Assembly: GCF_006716355.1 (NCBI RefSeq)
Contig: NZ_VFOW01000001.1
Span: 2,666,001-2,730,000, forward strand
Direction of reading: 5' to 3'
Source: Stackebrandtia endophytica
Lineage (GTDB): Bacteria > Actinomycetota > Actinomycetes > Mycobacteriales > Micromonosporaceae
DNA: 64,000 nt
Shown: positions 14,477 through 22,777 of the stretch, one piece after another
Layout of the letters: each line of letters opens with the position of its first letter
Position numbering within the stretch: the first letter of the stretch is position 1
The notes under the pieces: model-generated
Seen by the model: only the letters and a program-made list of their open reading frames with translations
Told to the model about the DNA's origin: nothing
The model's database searches: none
Translations under genes and position numbers: made by a program

Positions 14477-16336
14477 GTGAGCCAGAACGAGTACGAAGCC
14501 TTCACCATTGAAGAGATCATGGACATGATCAGCTCCGACTCCATCGAGTCGATGAGCGATCAGGCCCAAGGCTGGTCCAATGCCGCCGCCGTGCTGCAAA
14601 CCGAGTACGACAACCTGAACGAGCAGTACGGCAAGGCCATGGAGTCGTGGACCTCTCGATCGGCCGCTCCGTTCCAGGCCCAGATGCACGTAGTCCTGCA
14701 GACGATCTCGCTGGCCAAGGGACACGCCGAAAAGAAGGCGTCCGCCTGGGCGAACATCGCCGGCCGCGCGAAACTGACCTACGAAAACGTCGACACCAAG
14801 TACCAGGAATGGTTGCAGGTCCGGGACACCCCGAATGAGGGCACCGGCCTGAAGCTGCTCCTGGGTGATCTGTCGGTCCTCGACTTCGATGCCAGCACCG
14901 ATGAGAACCTGCAGGCGCAGAAGCGGGTGGAGTTCGACCGAGCGGCCCGTAACCACATGAACCTGCTGGCCGAGTATGCCGACCAAGAGGCACAGGTCAT
15001 CAAGATGCCGCTTCCGGAGTACACGCCGCCGGAGCCGCCGTCCCGTCCCGACCCCGGCGATTACCCCGATTCCGGTGGGGTCAGCCCCACGACCGTGGGA
15101 GCAGCAATCAGCACCACGTCGGCGGGACCCACGTTGCAATCAGGGCTCCCGGTTGGCGCCGCACCACCAACCCTGCCCACCGGCCCCGGTGCCCCGAGCA
15201 CCTACACCCCCTCGATGCCCGGCGGCGCGGGGCCCATCGGTGGACTCTCACCGATCGGTCGGACTCCGACTCCGCCGGCGTTGCGTCCACCGCCGCCTGG
15301 CGGCAAGCCACCAGTCTCACCGGTGCGGACGACCGCGCCTCGAACCCCGGGGCTGCCGACCAACCGGACACCGATGACTCGGCCCGGCAATCTCCCCATG
15401 CCGCGCAGCATCAGCACCAACCCGACCACGCGACCGGGTATGCCACCGCGTGGACAGGGATCAACTCAGCCCACGAACCGTGCGGTCCCGACGCAACGGA
15501 GCCAGGGTGCACCCCGCAGCCAGGCAAACCCGCGTGGCCAAGCAGCACAGCGGAACAACACGCCGCACCGTGGCCAGGCCGGGCAGTCGACCGGCCGTAC
15601 CACCACCGGTCGATCCGACCGGTTGCAGCGTTCGCAGATGGCTCCGGTCGACCGGCGCAGCTCGGTGCGCGGTTCCGGCCAGGTGCTGGGACAACGTCCC
15701 ACCGCCAACCCGAAGGAATCCACGGCGAGGACCGACAAGCCCGCCGCACGACGAGTACAGCCACCAGTCATCGGCAATCGGGCCGGTACCGGCAGTCGGG
15801 CGAAGTTGGGTGGTCTGACCCGTCGGCAACCCACCGACCAGACCGCGAAGGGCTACACCAAGTCGGTCATCGGGAAGAAGACGAAGCGCGACGACGAGGA
15901 CAAGTTTTCTCGCACCCCCATCGTGCCCACCACGATCGCGACGACCGGTGTGGTGATCGGTTCCCGGGCGGTCGCCGCCGAGGAAGCCGACAGCCAACGT
16001 CGCCTGAAGATCCGGCAGGCGCGCCGGAAGAAGATGCGCTTCGGTGGCGAGGAACCGACCCGGGCCGTCATCGGCAACGGGGTGCAGCGCCCCGACCAAC
16101 TCGACGAGGCGACTCCCACCGGCGAACAGCCGGTGAAGACGCCGACCTCGTTCTGGGAGACCGATGCGGTGGTTCCTGGAGTCATCGGACAGCGACGACC
16201 TCGTCCCAAGTTGCAGCATGACCCGGGACCGACGATGCTCGGTGACACTCCGGCCCCGTCATCAACCTCTCATTCCGCCGGCCCGGTCGCGTTCAAGGAC
16301 CGCGACCAGCGCCCCGGAACCGACTGGCTGAGCTGA
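14477..16336 (+). CDS. WXG100-like protein with long proline-rich tail
   Basis: A 619-residue protein, start GTG with GGAGGT 8 nt upstream. Residues 20-110 are helical with ESWTSRSAAPFQAQM in WXG position, then LTYENVDTKYQEW, which contains a YxxxD motif known as a type VII secretion signal. Residues 190-600 are low-complexity Pro/Thr/Arg/Gln (RPGMPPRG, QRSQGAPRSQANPRG) with repeated V-I-G-N/Q/K/S motifs in the last third. It is probably exported or surface-located, like ESX EspB/PPE-type proteins. Its codon use is host-like. Forms the first operon with 14032-14472. Confidence 0.78.
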   Translation: MSQNEYEAFTIEEIMDMISSDSIESMSDQAQGWSNAAAVLQTEYDNLNEQYGKAMESWTSRSAAPFQAQMHVVLQTISLAKGHAEKKASAWANIAGRAKLTYENVDTKYQEWLQVRDTPNEGTGLKLLLGDLSVLDFDASTDENLQAQKRVEFDRAARNHMNLLAEYADQEAQVIKMPLPEYTPPEPPSRPDPGDYPDSGGVSPTTVGAAISTTSAGPTLQSGLPVGAAPPTLPTGPGAPSTYTPSMPGGAGPIGGLSPIGRTPTPPALRPPPPGGKPPVSPVRTTAPRTPGLPTNRTPMTRPGNLPMPRSISTNPTTRPGMPPRGQGSTQPTNRAVPTQRSQGAPRSQANPRGQAAQRNNTPHRGQAGQSTGRTTTGRSDRLQRSQMAPVDRRSSVRGSGQVLGQRPTANPKESTARTDKPAARRVQPPVIGNRAGTGSRAKLGGLTRRQPTDQTAKGYTKSVIGKKTKRDDEDKFSRTPIVPTTIATTGVVIGSRAVAAEEADSQRRLKIRQARRKKMRFGGEEPTRAVIGNGVQRPDQLDEATPTGEQPVKTPTSFWETDAVVPGVIGQRRPRPKLQHDPGPTMLGDTPAPSSTSHSAGPVAFKDRDQRPGTDWLS

Positions 16337-16356
16337 TGAGGTGAGGGTGGCTATGT

Positions 16357-16367
16357 TGACTTAGTCA
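16357..16367. promoter_or_regulatory. 11-bp palindrome upstream of the mycosin gene
   Basis: TGACT-T-AGTCA is a perfect inverted repeat 46 bp before the mycosin ATG, in a 77-bp gap. It could be an operator; there is no other evidence. Confidence 0.25.
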
Positions 16368-16413
16368 GTCGAAACATGGTCACCCCACCACTCATTGATC
16401 GGAGACTCCACCG

Positions 16414-17709
16414 ATGCGACGACGCATAGCGGCCGCGTGCCTGGCGGCAGGCCTAGGACTGGCACTGGTTCCGGGTGTTGCCGCCGCCGATGAGATCCGC
16501 GACGGTCAGTGGTACCTCGACACGCTCGGCATCAATGAGGCACATCAACTGTCACAAGGCGCGGGGGTCACGATCGGGGTGATCGACTCCGGGGTCGATG
16601 CCACCCATCCAGACTTGGTCAACCAGGTACTACCTGGTATCGATCTAGGAACGTCCGAAGGCGATGGTCTCGCGCCCACCGCAGACCACGGTACTGCTAC
16701 CACCTCGGTACTCGTCGGTACCGGTCATGGAAGTAACAATGCTGATGGAATCCTAGGCATCGCGCCCCGCGCGAAAGTCATCTCAGTAGGAGTGGACTGG
16801 GATTCACCAGGGAGCTTCGACAACGAATGGATCCCTCAAGCGGTTCAATGGTTGATCGACAACGGTGCCGACATCATTTCGATCACAACAACCAGCGCCC
16901 CAGGAAGCTCCGAAGTATTCAAACAGGCTCGCGACAACGGGATACCCGTTGTCGCCTCGGCGGGGAACACCACCGATCAAGAGTGGGGAGACGGCCAACT
17001 CAGTGGAACGCTGTGGCCCGCGCGTGAATACAACGTCATCCCCGTCACCGGAGTCGATCGAAACGATCAGTTCTGGGACGAAAGCATGACTCTCAATCTC
17101 GCAGCGCCGCAACCGCAGCTAGGACTCGCCGCCCCCGCCGTCGATATACCAACCGCAATATTGAACGGTGGATACGACATCAAGCGTGGTACCTCGTTCA
17201 GCGCCCCCATCGTCGCCGGCACCCTCGCACTCATCAAATCCGCCTACCCCGACCTCGACTACCAAACCCTGATAGCTCGGCTTATCGAAACCGTTGAGGA
17301 CCAGGGGCCTGAAGGCTACGACGACAAATACGGCTGGGGCATCGTCAATCCACTCGCTGCTCTCACCGAAGACGTGGTCTTCGACGACGATTACAGCTCG
17401 ATCGAGAGCTACGCAGACGATCGACTCTCTCTTGAGGATCAGGGCCAGCAATCCGATGATTCCACCGAGCCGAACGGCGACCAGGGCCCGTCAGCCGAAC
17501 CGAGTGATGACCAGGCCCTGACCGGCTCCGACACCGGAACCCCACTGTGGATCCCCATCGCCATCACCGCCGCTGCCCTCCTCGCCGCCGCCGTCATCCT
17601 CACCCTGATCCTCCGCAAAAAACGCCACCGAGCCAACACCCCCTCGCCGCACCCCCCAACCCAGCCCGGCCCAGCCGAACAGCAGTGCCAGTCACCACCA
17701 CATCCCTAA
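16414..17709 (+). CDS. mycP: mycosin-like subtilisin serine protease (type VII secretion-associated)
   Basis: A 431-residue S8 protease with signal peptide (residues 1-25, RRRIAAACLAAGLGLALVPGVAAA). The catalytic triad is Asp58 (GVIDSGVDATHPD), His92 (DHGTATTS) and Ser261 (GTSFSAP), with the oxyanion Asn in SAGN near 185. An acidic linker leads to a C-terminal helix (WIPIAITAAALLAAAVILTLIL) and the basic tail RKKRHR. This is the layout of mycosins, which process or stabilise ESX secretion systems on the outer face of the membrane. GGAGA lies about 10 nt before the ATG. It follows the WXG-like gene by 77 bp. No EccB/C/D/E gene is in the window. Confidence 0.92.
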   Translation: MRRRIAAACLAAGLGLALVPGVAAADEIRDGQWYLDTLGINEAHQLSQGAGVTIGVIDSGVDATHPDLVNQVLPGIDLGTSEGDGLAPTADHGTATTSVLVGTGHGSNNADGILGIAPRAKVISVGVDWDSPGSFDNEWIPQAVQWLIDNGADIISITTTSAPGSSEVFKQARDNGIPVVASAGNTTDQEWGDGQLSGTLWPAREYNVIPVTGVDRNDQFWDESMTLNLAAPQPQLGLAAPAVDIPTAILNGGYDIKRGTSFSAPIVAGTLALIKSAYPDLDYQTLIARLIETVEDQGPEGYDDKYGWGIVNPLAALTEDVVFDDDYSSIESYADDRLSLEDQGQQSDDSTEPNGDQGPSAEPSDDQALTGSDTGTPLWIPIAITAAALLAAAVILTLILRKKRHRANTPSPHPPTQPGPAEQQCQSPPHP

Positions 17710-17813
17710 CTGCCTATCAGTGCCCAATCTATTTCTCCTACCTTATCCACCGGCTTGAATTCCCAAAGTACGCGTAAAATACCTGTCCATCAAATATTCA
17801 TAGGAACGCAATT

Positions 17814-18308
17814 ATGAGTGAGCTAATCGAAGCTCTCAGAACAGCAGTCTTTGAATCTGCTTCAAATGATGGTGAGATCGTCGCTACGCTAACTCGTTCC
17901 GATGGGATACAGGTGCAATTCGCCCCCGGAGTGTCAAATTTCGTCGCTGATGATCTTGAACAAGCGGTGAGCGAGCTAGTTTATGACCTAATTGCGCAAC
18001 ATAAAGAAGCTGTCAAAGACCTCATCGGTGAGCACTCATTTGATAACAAAATGGAGCGATATCGAAAGAATCTTGACGATGCTATTGAAAATATTGAAGT
18101 CACCGGACGCTCGGAAGGGAATTGGGCCATATTCGATTGGTGTGGTGAATCGGATGCCCAACTCATCCTGAGGGCTGATGCACCCCAAGTACTGGGGCAC
18201 CGCGAACTAGAAAGTAAGGTGAACGACGCAATACGTGCCGCGTTTTCAATGCACCGCCAAGAGGCAAAAAAGGTGCGCGACGAAAGCATCAGACTACTAA
18301 TATCCTGA
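17814..18308 (+). CDS. tandem YbaB/EbfC-like (EspL-like) protein
   Basis: A 164-residue protein. Two halves each read strand-strand-long helix in the YbaB manner: EIVATLTRSDGIQVQFAP + DDLEQAVSELVYDLIAQHKEAVKDL, then NWAIFDWCGESDAQLILRADAP + RELESKVNDAIRAAFSMHRQEAKKV. In mycobacterial ESX-1 the YbaB-fold protein EspL sits beside EspB and MycP1, so a chaperone role for the neighbouring secreted proteins is a reasonable inference. The DNA here is distinctly AT-richer than the flanks (many AAT, ATA and AAA codons). AGGA lies 10 nt before the ATG. Confidence 0.65.
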   Translation: MSELIEALRTAVFESASNDGEIVATLTRSDGIQVQFAPGVSNFVADDLEQAVSELVYDLIAQHKEAVKDLIGEHSFDNKMERYRKNLDDAIENIEVTGRSEGNWAIFDWCGESDAQLILRADAPQVLGHRELESKVNDAIRAAFSMHRQEAKKVRDESIRLLIS

Positions 18309-18320
18309 AAGGAAATGTGG

Positions 18321-18731
18321 ATGAAAACGGGCGAAGAACTTGCAGCTGATCTTAGGCAACTGATGATCGTCGCGACAGTTAAAATTCCAAATATCGCAAA
18401 CATATATGCCAAGTCAGCGACTTCCGTATATGAAACAAATTCACTAGAGTCAAGTGGGCTCGGTAAGCCCGGCCCTGGAGGCGCCGTTCACGGAACTGAA
18501 CTAAAGGGCCTAATCGATTTGCTTTACAAAGCCCTTTGGGCAAATAGTTCGAACCTGATCGCGGTAGGCGAAGCCCTCGAAACCATAGCTTGGAATTATG
18601 CAACCGAGGATGAACACAATGCTGCCGACATCTTGAAAACCGACATGGACGAGTACGAGAGCTGGGGTGACACGGTCGACCAAGCGCCCGAGGGCGGCGT
18701 CAATCTGCCAAGTGAGCCTGCAGACCTTTAG
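18321..18731 (+). CDS. EspC-like type VII secreted protein
   Basis: A 136-residue protein. I start at the second ATG (18321) because AAAGGA is correctly spaced for it and too close to the ATG at 18315. Two helices with LYKALWANSSNLIAVGEALETIAWNYATEDEHNAADI at the end of the second: WNYATED holds the YxxxD/E export motif and resembles the Y..TDE.. ending of EspC/ESX proteins. An acidic C-terminal tail follows. It lies 12 bp after the YbaB-like gene and 12 bp before the WDG gene, so the three form an operon. AT-rich like its neighbours. Confidence 0.65.
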   Translation: MKTGEELAADLRQLMIVATVKIPNIANIYAKSATSVYETNSLESSGLGKPGPGGAVHGTELKGLIDLLYKALWANSSNLIAVGEALETIAWNYATEDEHNAADILKTDMDEYESWGDTVDQAPEGGVNLPSEPADL

Positions 18732-18742
18732 GTGGGGAAGAC

Positions 18743-19744
18743 ATGACCAACCATGCGCTCGCGGCTGAGCTACAAGCAAAGGCCGAGAAGATCATTGAGC
18801 TGTCCGTCACTCGGAGAATCGAGCAAGAGACAGCGCTATTGCCCACGATGGAGCTTCCTGACGAAGCAGCCATTAAACAAGAACATGAGCAGTTTGGGAT
18901 AGCCTCTCTGTTCGTGCCTTTCTCAGAAAGGGATCCATCTGCGCTAGCTGAAATGGCTGACCACCTTCAAATCGCAGCTGATCTCATCAAATCGAAATCC
19001 ACCACAGATGACAGTTCATCAGGAGAGGAAAGTTCTGACTCAGAAGAAGGTTCGCCGGATGACGTCAAGGGGATGATGGACTCTGTCCATAACCACATTG
19101 ATAGCTACTGGGACGGCCATGGAGCGACGAATTTCAAGGATAAGTTTATTCAACCATTCCAAGGAAGAATTAGCCGTCAGTGTGAACTGATATTCGAGCT
19201 CCATACCGCGCTAAAAGCTAGCGAGGAAATACTGAAAGCTACCCAGCGCGATATCGTAATGATCGCGGACAGAGCAATCGTCTCGCTTGGGGGCGAAGTG
19301 CCCAAAGGTTCAGTCATTGTCGATAGAACCGCTGATTTGAATGTGCTAAGCGTAGTTGGGACCTTCTTGGCCGTGCTCGCCGCAATACCAACCGGCGGTC
19401 TTTCAGGGTTTGGCGCCACCGCATCAATGGGGCTCGCGTTGACTTCTACAAGTATGCAGTTCGCAGACGCAACCTCCAACATAAAAGGGGCCGATCAGGG
19501 GACGGGCGCGGATGCTGGAATATTGAATGATGGCGCCCATGCCACACACGTCCTGGATTCAGTAGTGAAAGCAATTTATAAACTGCAAGCAGCCGCCAAT
19601 GATGAAGAACTTCAGCTAATGGAAGCACTGAGACGCGACGCAGATTATTTGTCCCTAAACACTTATCGTGAACTGATCCCTCCGCCACCAATGATTCTAG
19701 ACAACCAAACAACCGAATTCTTCGATGATAACGGGCCACGGTAA
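18743..19744 (+). CDS. WXG-like helical protein, candidate type VII effector
   Basis: A 333-residue protein. Residues 1-85 are helical; a Ser/Asp/Glu linker (DDSSSGEESSDSEEGSPDD) leads to a WXG-type hairpin with YWDGHGATNFKDKF (a WDG motif) and a long second helix. A hydrophobic Ala/Gly-rich stretch (LSVVGTFLAVLAAIPTGGLSGFGATASMGLAL) could insert in or pass a membrane. The C-terminus is mixed helix. GGGGAAG precedes the ATG. The layout (WXG domain plus hydrophobic segment) is compatible with EspB-like or toxin-type ESX substrates, but no enzymatic domain is recognised. AT-rich DNA. Confidence 0.65.
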   Translation: MTNHALAAELQAKAEKIIELSVTRRIEQETALLPTMELPDEAAIKQEHEQFGIASLFVPFSERDPSALAEMADHLQIAADLIKSKSTTDDSSSGEESSDSEEGSPDDVKGMMDSVHNHIDSYWDGHGATNFKDKFIQPFQGRISRQCELIFELHTALKASEEILKATQRDIVMIADRAIVSLGGEVPKGSVIVDRTADLNVLSVVGTFLAVLAAIPTGGLSGFGATASMGLALTSTSMQFADATSNIKGADQGTGADAGILNDGAHATHVLDSVVKAIYKLQAAANDEELQLMEALRRDADYLSLNTYRELIPPPPMILDNQTTEFFDDNGPR

Positions 19745-19781
19745 CAATCGTTTCAACTTCTGATACCGGAAGGTCAGAATT

Positions 19782-21146
19782 ATGCAGAACGCCATCCACC
19801 GAATCAGTGCCACCCTGCTGGTGGTCGCCATACTTTCGGCGTGTGGATCCACCCCAAATGAACCCGGCAAAATTGATCCAGTATGGACCGGGTCGGTGCC
19901 CGAGACCGCTGCGGCTGCGCCAGCTCCAACTGTGCCTGAGTTGGCACTCGTTGGTGAACACATCGTGATGCGGACACTGGAAACAGTGACTGTTTCTTCA
20001 TTGGATGGCGAGACACAGCGCGAGGTCAACTTCGATGACTTGCGAATTGACCTTGAAGTTCCGCTGGATGTTGTTCCGCAAGTGACCGTGTATCCCGACC
20101 ACCTCGTCGTTAGCGGACCTGAGGTCGGCACCACGATCATGTCGCTAGCCTCAGGAGAAGTAACCTATCGAGATGAGCACCGACAGACCACTACTGAAAC
20201 TTACTTGGACTCGTTCCTGACGATAATGTGCGAAACCGGCAACTGCGATCTGACGGCCCGCAGCATCCCGGATGGGGACGAACTCTGGTCGGTTCCCATA
20301 GAAGGTCGGTCACCCGTCTTTCTCACGCCCTCGGATCGACCACAGTCAATGATGTCGCAGATGACTGACATCTATCCAGCGATGCTTCGACCTTTCGACG
20401 CAGACCTCGCCCTGGTGCGGGAGACGGACGGATCGGAACGAGTTACCAGCGTCGACATTTCGAATGGCGAGGCTGTGGCAACCTACGATATTCCACTGGA
20501 TAACCCGCGACTTCAGTTGATCTCACCAACAATCGCGCTGTCCTGGACGGAGCCGGACTCCAAGTGTGAAATCACCATAGAAGCGTTCGATGTTCAAACC
20601 TGGACCCCAGCTTGGGAAACAACGATTCTGAACCGGTCCGGCGACATTGCCAGCACTTTCGACACCTGCTCCATAGGAATACGCGGGCCTCGGATAACCG
20701 ATGGAAAAATGCTCGCCGTTGACGTCGATGAACACCCCATTGCCATCGACTCAATCACCGGCGAAATCGTCTGGCGCGCGGAAGAGCCGGGAGGCATACC
20801 CATCGGGTTCACCGCCGACACTGTCATAACTGCAGCTTATGCCGATGATTTCGAGGACTTCATAGCGTACTCAGCAACGAGCGGCGATACACTATGGACA
20901 TCGAGATTCTCGGCCGCGGTAACAGGAATGGCCGCTTCCATTGGCATGTCAGAGGCGGTTCTGGCGTTCGAAAGCCCTGGCACAACGGAGGGAGCTGTCG
21001 ATACGATCATGATCGACATCGCTTCTGGAGCCAGTTCGGTTGCCCAGGATGCATATCTCGTCTCTGTATCCGGAACTGAGGTTTTCACTGTCAATTCAGT
21101 GGAAAGTGGCCAGGCCCGGACCGCCTCACTGTTTCGTGTGACCTGA
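19782..21146 (+). CDS. lipoprotein with PQQ-like beta-propeller repeats
   Basis: A 454-residue exported lipoprotein. Signal peptide with lipobox LSAC (Cys22, VVAILSACGST). The rest consists of repeated four-strand blades with VYPDHLVVSGPEVGTTIMSLASGE, GDELWSVP, SNGEAVATYDIP, WTPAWETTI, GEIVWRAEEPG and GDTLWTSRF. The W-x-x/GxxLW pattern is typical of PQQ/WD-like propellers. It probably acts as an outer-face scaffold or binding protein. GGAAGG precedes the ATG; it lies 37 bp downstream of the WDG gene and may be cotranscribed with the secretion cassette. Confidence 0.78.
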   Translation: MQNAIHRISATLLVVAILSACGSTPNEPGKIDPVWTGSVPETAAAAPAPTVPELALVGEHIVMRTLETVTVSSLDGETQREVNFDDLRIDLEVPLDVVPQVTVYPDHLVVSGPEVGTTIMSLASGEVTYRDEHRQTTTETYLDSFLTIMCETGNCDLTARSIPDGDELWSVPIEGRSPVFLTPSDRPQSMMSQMTDIYPAMLRPFDADLALVRETDGSERVTSVDISNGEAVATYDIPLDNPRLQLISPTIALSWTEPDSKCEITIEAFDVQTWTPAWETTILNRSGDIASTFDTCSIGIRGPRITDGKMLAVDVDEHPIAIDSITGEIVWRAEEPGGIPIGFTADTVITAAYADDFEDFIAYSATSGDTLWTSRFSAAVTGMAASIGMSEAVLAFESPGTTEGAVDTIMIDIASGASSVAQDAYLVSVSGTEVFTVNSVESGQARTASLFRVT

Positions 21147-21228
21147 TTGTCGGGTGCCCCCAGACCTGCTTCTCTAGGTACACGATCCTTTACTCCCGCG
21201 CAGAACTGTTATTGCCATTACGCCCTCA

Positions 21229-21234
21229 TTGACA
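21229..21234 (+). promoter_or_regulatory. consensus -35 box upstream of the DUF3558-like lipoprotein
   Basis: A perfect TTGACA lies 56 bp before the ATG at 21290. The best -10 candidate (TATCAG, 21250-21255) is at 15 bp, shorter than ideal, so the promoter is tentative. Confidence 0.3.
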
Positions 21235-21289
21235 AATTCTCGCAGGAACTATCAGGTTCATTCGCTATTTCACTGATGAAGGTAACGTA

Positions 21290-21919
21290 ATGGCTCGGGT
21301 ATTGCTGATGAGTTCTGCTATCGCAGTCGCTCTCACCCTGTCGGGGTGTTCAGCACAGTCCTCAACACCGTCGTCTCGGTCATCTGAGTCGGCTACGCCT
21401 GAAGCCGTCGTGGATGAACGGTTCGAGGACGAACCGTTCAGTCAGACGGAGAAGATCGACATCTGCACCCAGGTCTCCGAACTCGCAGATAACAGCGACG
21501 TCCTGGACGGCAAACCCCACCTCGACATCGTTGAAGAACCTGACTGGTTCTGCCGCATCGATAACATCGAATGGACCAAACTGGACGCTGGCGCGACCAT
21601 CGAACTCGGCTTCCGCGAATATACCGACGAAGAGATCCAGAACATCCAAGACCAGGCTGCCAAGAACGGTACTACCAGCACCTGCGGCCTGATCACCTTC
21701 TACGAAGGCGACCTCGTGCTCACCGACAGTGCGCGCACACCCGCCTCCTGCGGACTACAAACCACCGTCCATCGCACCGGTTACCTCGTGCGGAACTCCA
21801 CCGCCATCACCCTCAAACTCAAACTAGACGGAAGCCCCGAAGAACACACAACCTACGATCTACACGAGGATGACTCCACTGTCTACATGGGCGTCATGGA
21901 ACTACTCGACCGATACTGA
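21290..21919 (+). CDS. DUF3558-like lipoprotein
   Basis: A 209-residue exported lipoprotein. Signal peptide VLLMSSAIAVALTLSGC with lipobox LSGC, then a Ser/Thr/Glu linker. The mature domain has cysteines in CTQVSEL, WFCRIDN, TCGLITF and SCGLQTT. The early cysteine/WFC pattern is reminiscent of actinobacterial DUF3558 lipoproteins, which are common near type VII and surface loci. The function is unknown. GAAGG is correctly spaced for the ATG. It ends the cassette that begins at 13923. Confidence 0.68.
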   Translation: MARVLLMSSAIAVALTLSGCSAQSSTPSSRSSESATPEAVVDERFEDEPFSQTEKIDICTQVSELADNSDVLDGKPHLDIVEEPDWFCRIDNIEWTKLDAGATIELGFREYTDEEIQNIQDQAAKNGTTSTCGLITFYEGDLVLTDSARTPASCGLQTTVHRTGYLVRNSTAITLKLKLDGSPEEHTTYDLHEDDSTVYMGVMELLDRY

Positions 21920-22005
21920 GGTCGAAAGCCCGCCAGCGCTGCCCATAGCTACGAAAACCGTTGCCATCGCTGACGTTCCCCACCATAGGGGTTGGCCTTT
22001 CTCTA

Positions 22006-22011
22006 TACCTT
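22006..22011 (+). promoter_or_regulatory. -10 box of a probable leaderless promoter
   Basis: TACCTT ends 6 nt before the ATG at 22018. This supports that ATG over the upstream TTG at 21961. Confidence 0.45.
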
Positions 22012-22017
22012 GATGGC

Positions 22018-22602
22018 ATGGTTGCTCGGCGGGTTCGGAAGGTGCAGGTCTTGCCGGGTGGGCGGCAGGTCACCGTGGGCTTTGAGGCTGACCGGATTCG
22101 ACTTCACCCGCCGTCGTTCGGATGGGACGACCTATGGGAGATTCCGCTCTACCTGGTGTCGTTTCTCGGGATGATCGGGCTGTTCGTTGGAGGTTTGAGC
22201 CTGATCGCGGCTGGACAGCCCGTGCTCGGCGCTGTCCTGCTGGTGCTTGGGGCCGTCGTCGGAATTCCCATCCTGTTCCAGCTGCTGCTCGAAGCCGCAG
22301 GTTACCTGATTCTTCCCGTCATCATCGTGGGTGCGCTGGTCATGGTGTGGTTTCCTGCCGGCCGTCGGAAGATGAAGCGGATGTGGAACAGCGGCAAGGC
22401 CATCGGGGAGCAGCTCACCGAGATCAAGTACAGCGACATCGCCGCGTTCTCCCCCACTGTGAACGGGCGCAGAGTCGAGATCGTGATCCAACGATGGTCT
22501 GGACCGTCAGTGGGGCTGGCGGCCAACGGCCGCGTCGGGCGGCGACTACACCGGGCATTGGCTGAACTGCATCACGGTCACGTCAACGCAGCAGGTGGAT
22601 GA
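22018..22602 (+). CDS. uncharacterised two/three-helix membrane protein
   Basis: A 194-residue protein. A 45-residue basic/beta-rich N-terminus (RRVRKVQVLPGGRQVTVGFEADRIRL) precedes three hydrophobic segments (LYLVSFLGMIGLFVGGLSLIAAG, LGAVLLVLGAVVGIPILFQLLL, GYLILPVIIVGALVMVWF) and a C-terminal cytoplasmic domain (IGEQLTEIKYSDIAAFSPTVNGRRVEIVIQRWSG). No known family is recognised. The longer reading from TTG 21961 is less likely given the TACCTT box. Its last 20 bp overlap the end of the convergent DUF397 gene. Confidence 0.65.
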   Translation: MVARRVRKVQVLPGGRQVTVGFEADRIRLHPPSFGWDDLWEIPLYLVSFLGMIGLFVGGLSLIAAGQPVLGAVLLVLGAVVGIPILFQLLLEAAGYLILPVIIVGALVMVWFPAGRRKMKRMWNSGKAIGEQLTEIKYSDIAAFSPTVNGRRVEIVIQRWSGPSVGLAANGRVGRRLHRALAELHHGHVNAAGG

Positions 22603-22777
22603 CCGCGTTCCAATCGGCCCGATCAGCTGAAAGCGTGGGATAGTCCGCATCGCTTGCCTGCTTTGAATCGCGGATGAGAACCATGCCGTCCTCGGATGCC
22701 ACCTCTACGCATGCGGTGTTCGCGTTACTTCGGGATGACTTCTTCCACGCGGGTTTGTTGTCTGAGTGAAACGTCAT
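22583..22777 (-). CDS. DUF397 domain protein
   Basis: A 64-residue protein with the DUF397 signature W-K-K-S-S-R-S-N(A)NTACVEVA and VLIRDSKQASD, ending W-N-A-V-I. DUF397 proteins are encoded next to XRE regulators in actinomycetes and are thought to act with them; BldB-related and WhiJ-linked members are examples. Its ATG overlaps the TGA of the XRE gene (ATGA), so the two form one operon. Confidence 0.92.
   Translation of the reverse strand: MTFHSDNKPAWKKSSRSNANTACVEVASEDGMVLIRDSKQASDADYPTLSADRADWNAVIHLLR

Noticed and set aside
17743-17751. Further DnaA box TTATCCACC
   Set aside because: One mismatch, single copy, no phased partner; probably chance.
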